A stretch of 7,101 bases of DNA from Thermoplasmata archaeon (lineage in GTDB: Archaea; Thermoplasmatota; Thermoplasmata; Thermoplasmatales; Thermoplasmataceae). The position numbers were made by a program, and so were the translations under genes. Of the stretch, positions 5,168 to 7,101 are shown one piece after another (positions within the stretch are counted from its first letter, which is position 1; every line of letters starts with the position of its first letter). The stretch lies in NCBI GenBank assembly GCA_021806355.1, contig JAJZXT010000121.1, forward strand, positions 1 through 7,101, written 5' to 3'. Under the pieces are notes generated by a model. The model was given only the letters and a program-made list of their open reading frames with translations, did not search any database and was not told the origin of the DNA.

Positions 5168-7101
5168 TCAGTGCATTATGTCAAGCGCCTTCAGCAGCTT
5201 TGCAAACTCCTCTCTATCCATTGCTGCCTTTATGAATCTTGAAGGCTTGAATTCACCCTTTATTGAAAATTCCCTTAGAGGCTGCACGGACAATGCAGGA
5301 TCACTTGAGATTATTGATACGTTCGAATCTCCTAGATTGAATACAATGCTGTTTGAATTTCTGCTGATTATTAATTTTGAAAGGAACTGCATTAGGTCGC
5401 TGTCCATGTTTCCGGCGACCATTTTCCATTGTGTGCTCCCGATAGTTTTAATAGTTGCGTTTGAAAACAATTCCTCTGCCCGCGTCCTTATGTAAATGTC
5501 AATCTTCTTCCTCAGTTCCACATTCTCATCGGCAATCTTCTGCACACCGTCAGAAATGTTTTCCGTGGTCACCCTGCTTGCTTTCTTGATAAGGTTCAGC
5601 TGGCTGTAATTTGACTGGATGTAATCCAGCGCAGAATTGCCTGCGCAAAATGTAATACGCTGAATGCCTTCCTGAATGCTTTCGGCCGAAATTATCTTGA
5701 TTATGCCAATCTCCCCGGTGTTATCCAGGTGGGTTCCGCCACATCCTTCAATGTCAACGCCCTCTATTTCCACAACCCTTAGCTTGGAACTTAATGGAAC
5801 GCCGCCTTCGAAGAGCCTGAATCCGTATTTTTCAGTGGCTTTATTCCAGTCCATGAATGATGCGTGAATCCTCCTGTTTTCAAGGATTGCTTTCAGGCAC
5901 CTTCTCTCTATCTCTGCTATATCTTCCCCGGAAAGCTTCCTGTTGTACGAGATGTCTATTCTGGAGCTTTCCACTCCCTTCTGCGCTCCTGTCTGCCATA
6001 CCTGCTCTCCCAGGTACTCTCTCATTATCCCCAGTATAAGGTGTGTCGAGCTATGGTGAACCATCAGCCTTCTTCTTCTTTCAACGTCTATGTGACCCAT
6101 GATCCTGGATCCCTTTTCCACCGGTTCCTCAAGTGTATGAATGATTGAATCCCCATTCCTTGTAACATCAGTAACCATGACTTTCTTTCCCCGGTAAATG
6201 AAATAACCAAGATCGTTTGGCTGGCCTCCTCCGGTCGGGTAAAAGGCAGTCTGGTTTGGGATGATCCTGTTGGATGATGAGAAAAGAACTATGGCATTGA
6301 ACTCATAGATGTGGGTGTCATCATAATAGAGGGGACGTGTCTTGATCTGGGGAAATCCTGCAAAATCATCCTTGGTGGCTTTTTGTTGGATCCTGTGCCT
6401 TTTTGCAATGAGTGAGTGAAAATCCCCGGGAATCGTCACATCAATATGTTCCCTTCCAGCAATTTCCCTTACTAGATCGGGTGGCATACCTGATGAATCA
6501 TATAGCACCTGAAGATCGTCAAGATCGATCTTGTGTTTCTTCCTGATTATCCTGGCCACTTCCCCCGTGCCTTCCTTCACGCTTCTCACATATTTTTCCA
6601 TTTCATCCTTTATGATCTCCTCTGCAAACTCATAGGGAAAATCCTCGATGATTCCTTTAAGGCTGTCTATATGCATTTTCAGGAGTTCCATTACATTCCC
6701 TGTGAAATTAATAATCTCTGCTGCACGGAATAACCGCCGCAGGAGCATTCTCTCCAGGTATCCAACCTTGACGTTGCTTGGGATGACATAATCTTTCAGC
6801 AGATGGACGAGCGATCTAGAGTGGTCGCTGATTATATATGCATTTTTCAGGAACCTGATTCTATCATCTGTATCCGCGGACTGGGAGAGATAATTTTCCC
6901 CGATTCCCTTGATTGTAACCCTTGCCATTTCCGACGTTTCCGCAAAGCGAACCGTGGAATTATCCATGACGAATTTAATAACTTCAGGAAAGACAGCATC
7001 ATATACCGTTGAACTTCCCTGGGTGACCCATGCGATCCGCTCCAGACCGTATCCGGTATCGACAACCTCAAGCGGCATTTTCGTGTATTTCTCTCCATCA
7101 A
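5168..7101 (-). CDS. alaS: Alanyl-tRNA synthetase, archaeal type (5' end outside window)
   Basis: AlaRS attaches alanine to tRNA-Ala in the cytoplasm and hydrolyses mischarged Ser- or Gly-tRNA-Ala. The frame is open to the right edge; the ATG at 7078 is an internal methionine in the conserved KMPLEVVDTGYGLER stretch. Counting from it, VVDTGYGLER (5-14) is class II motif 3. DLQVLYDSSGMPPDLV (188-203) is the archaeal-type linker. FYPTGGGQPNDLG (279-291) opens the editing domain, and HHSSTH (341-346) and CGGTH (446-450) supply its metal-binding HxxxH and CxxxH pairs. A helical stretch (about 505-540) leads to the C-terminal C-Ala/DHHA1 region. The catalytic N-terminal part, with motifs 1 and 2, is missing, about a quarter to a third of an archaeal enzyme. 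The C-terminus lacks the glycine-rich GGGRP-type loop of this domain; the matching place reads GEFKPSRF (608-615). The stop is TGA at 5168-5170. It is the first gene seen of the minus-strand series, 46 bases before the M50-like gene. Confidence 0.97.
   Translation of the reverse strand, partial: DGEKYTKMPLEVVDTGYGLERIAWVTQGSSTVYDAVFPEVIKFVMDNSTVRFAETSEMARVTIKGIGENYLSQSADTDDRIRFLKNAYIISDHSRSLVHLLKDYVIPSNVKVGYLERMLLRRLFRAAEIINFTGNVMELLKMHIDSLKGIIEDFPYEFAEEIIKDEMEKYVRSVKEGTGEVARIIRKKHKIDLDDLQVLYDSSGMPPDLVREIAGREHIDVTIPGDFHSLIAKRHRIQQKATKDDFAGFPQIKTRPLYYDDTHIYEFNAIVLFSSSNRIIPNQTAFYPTGGGQPNDLGYFIYRGKKVMVTDVTRNGDSIIHTLEEPVEKGSRIMGHIDVERRRRLMVHHSSTHLILGIMREYLGEQVWQTGAQKGVESSRIDISYNRKLSGEDIAEIERRCLKAILENRRIHASFMDWNKATEKYGFRLFEGGVPLSSKLRVVEIEGVDIEGCGGTHLDNTGEIGIIKIISAESIQEGIQRITFCAGNSALDYIQSNYSQLNLIKKASRVTTENISDGVQKIADENVELRKKIDIYIRTRAEELFSNATIKTIGSTQWKMVAGNMDSDLMQFLSKLIISRNSNSIVFNLGDSNVSIISSDPALSVQPLREFSIKGEFKPSRFIKAAMDREEFAKLLKALDIMH

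Noticed and set aside
6847..7101. Open frame of 84 codons on the minus strand reaching the right edge.
   Set aside because: It is out of frame with, and fully inside, the alaS coding region, whose motif 3 and following residues are clearly conserved in the other frame.

Overview
The window looks like chromosomal sequence from a Thermoplasmata-type euryarchaeon. The evidence is an alanyl-tRNA synthetase of the archaeal form, a DUF2070 membrane protein (a family restricted to archaea as far as I know), an archaeal-style COG3199 NAD-kinase-like protein, and genes whose starts lack Shine-Dalgarno motifs. One of these starts lies about 26 bases after a TATA-like box, the pattern of leaderless archaeal transcripts. 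G+C is in the low-to-mid 40s by eye, with frequent AGG/AGA and ATA codons. The genus is not resolved.

Layout. On the + strand, 1-464 is the 3' part of chorismate synthase (aroC), cut by the left edge. It meets a four-gene minus-strand series tail to tail, overlapping it by 14 bases. Read in the direction of transcription, from right to left, the series is: alaS (5168-7101, its 5' part beyond the right edge); a site-2-protease-like (M50) membrane protein (3418-5121); a COG3199 NAD-kinase-superfamily protein (2222-3289); and a DUF2070 seven-helix membrane protein (451-2184). The gaps are 46, 128 and 37 bases. There is no gene-free stretch longer than 128 bases, and I see no RNA gene, mobile element, CRISPR array or phage signal.

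How the genes relate. alaS and aroC are housekeeping genes (tRNA charging and aromatic amino-acid synthesis). The three genes between them are poorly characterised, and each has its own weak or moderate promoter-like box, so they are not clearly one operon. Two are polytopic membrane proteins with large soluble domains: DUF2070 on the predicted cytoplasmic side, and the M50-like protein with a predicted external, sequon-rich beta domain.

The most notable observation is that the M50-like protein keeps the site-2-protease fold signature (PxFVPxP, GTMG, NxxP...LDGG) but has lost both metal-binding histidines of HExxH, which reads R-E-I-P-K. It is therefore predicted to be a membrane pseudoprotease, comparable in principle to plant EGY3. 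Smaller points are an AlaRS C-terminus without the usual glycine-rich loop, and a DUF2070 gene with no in-frame ATG start.
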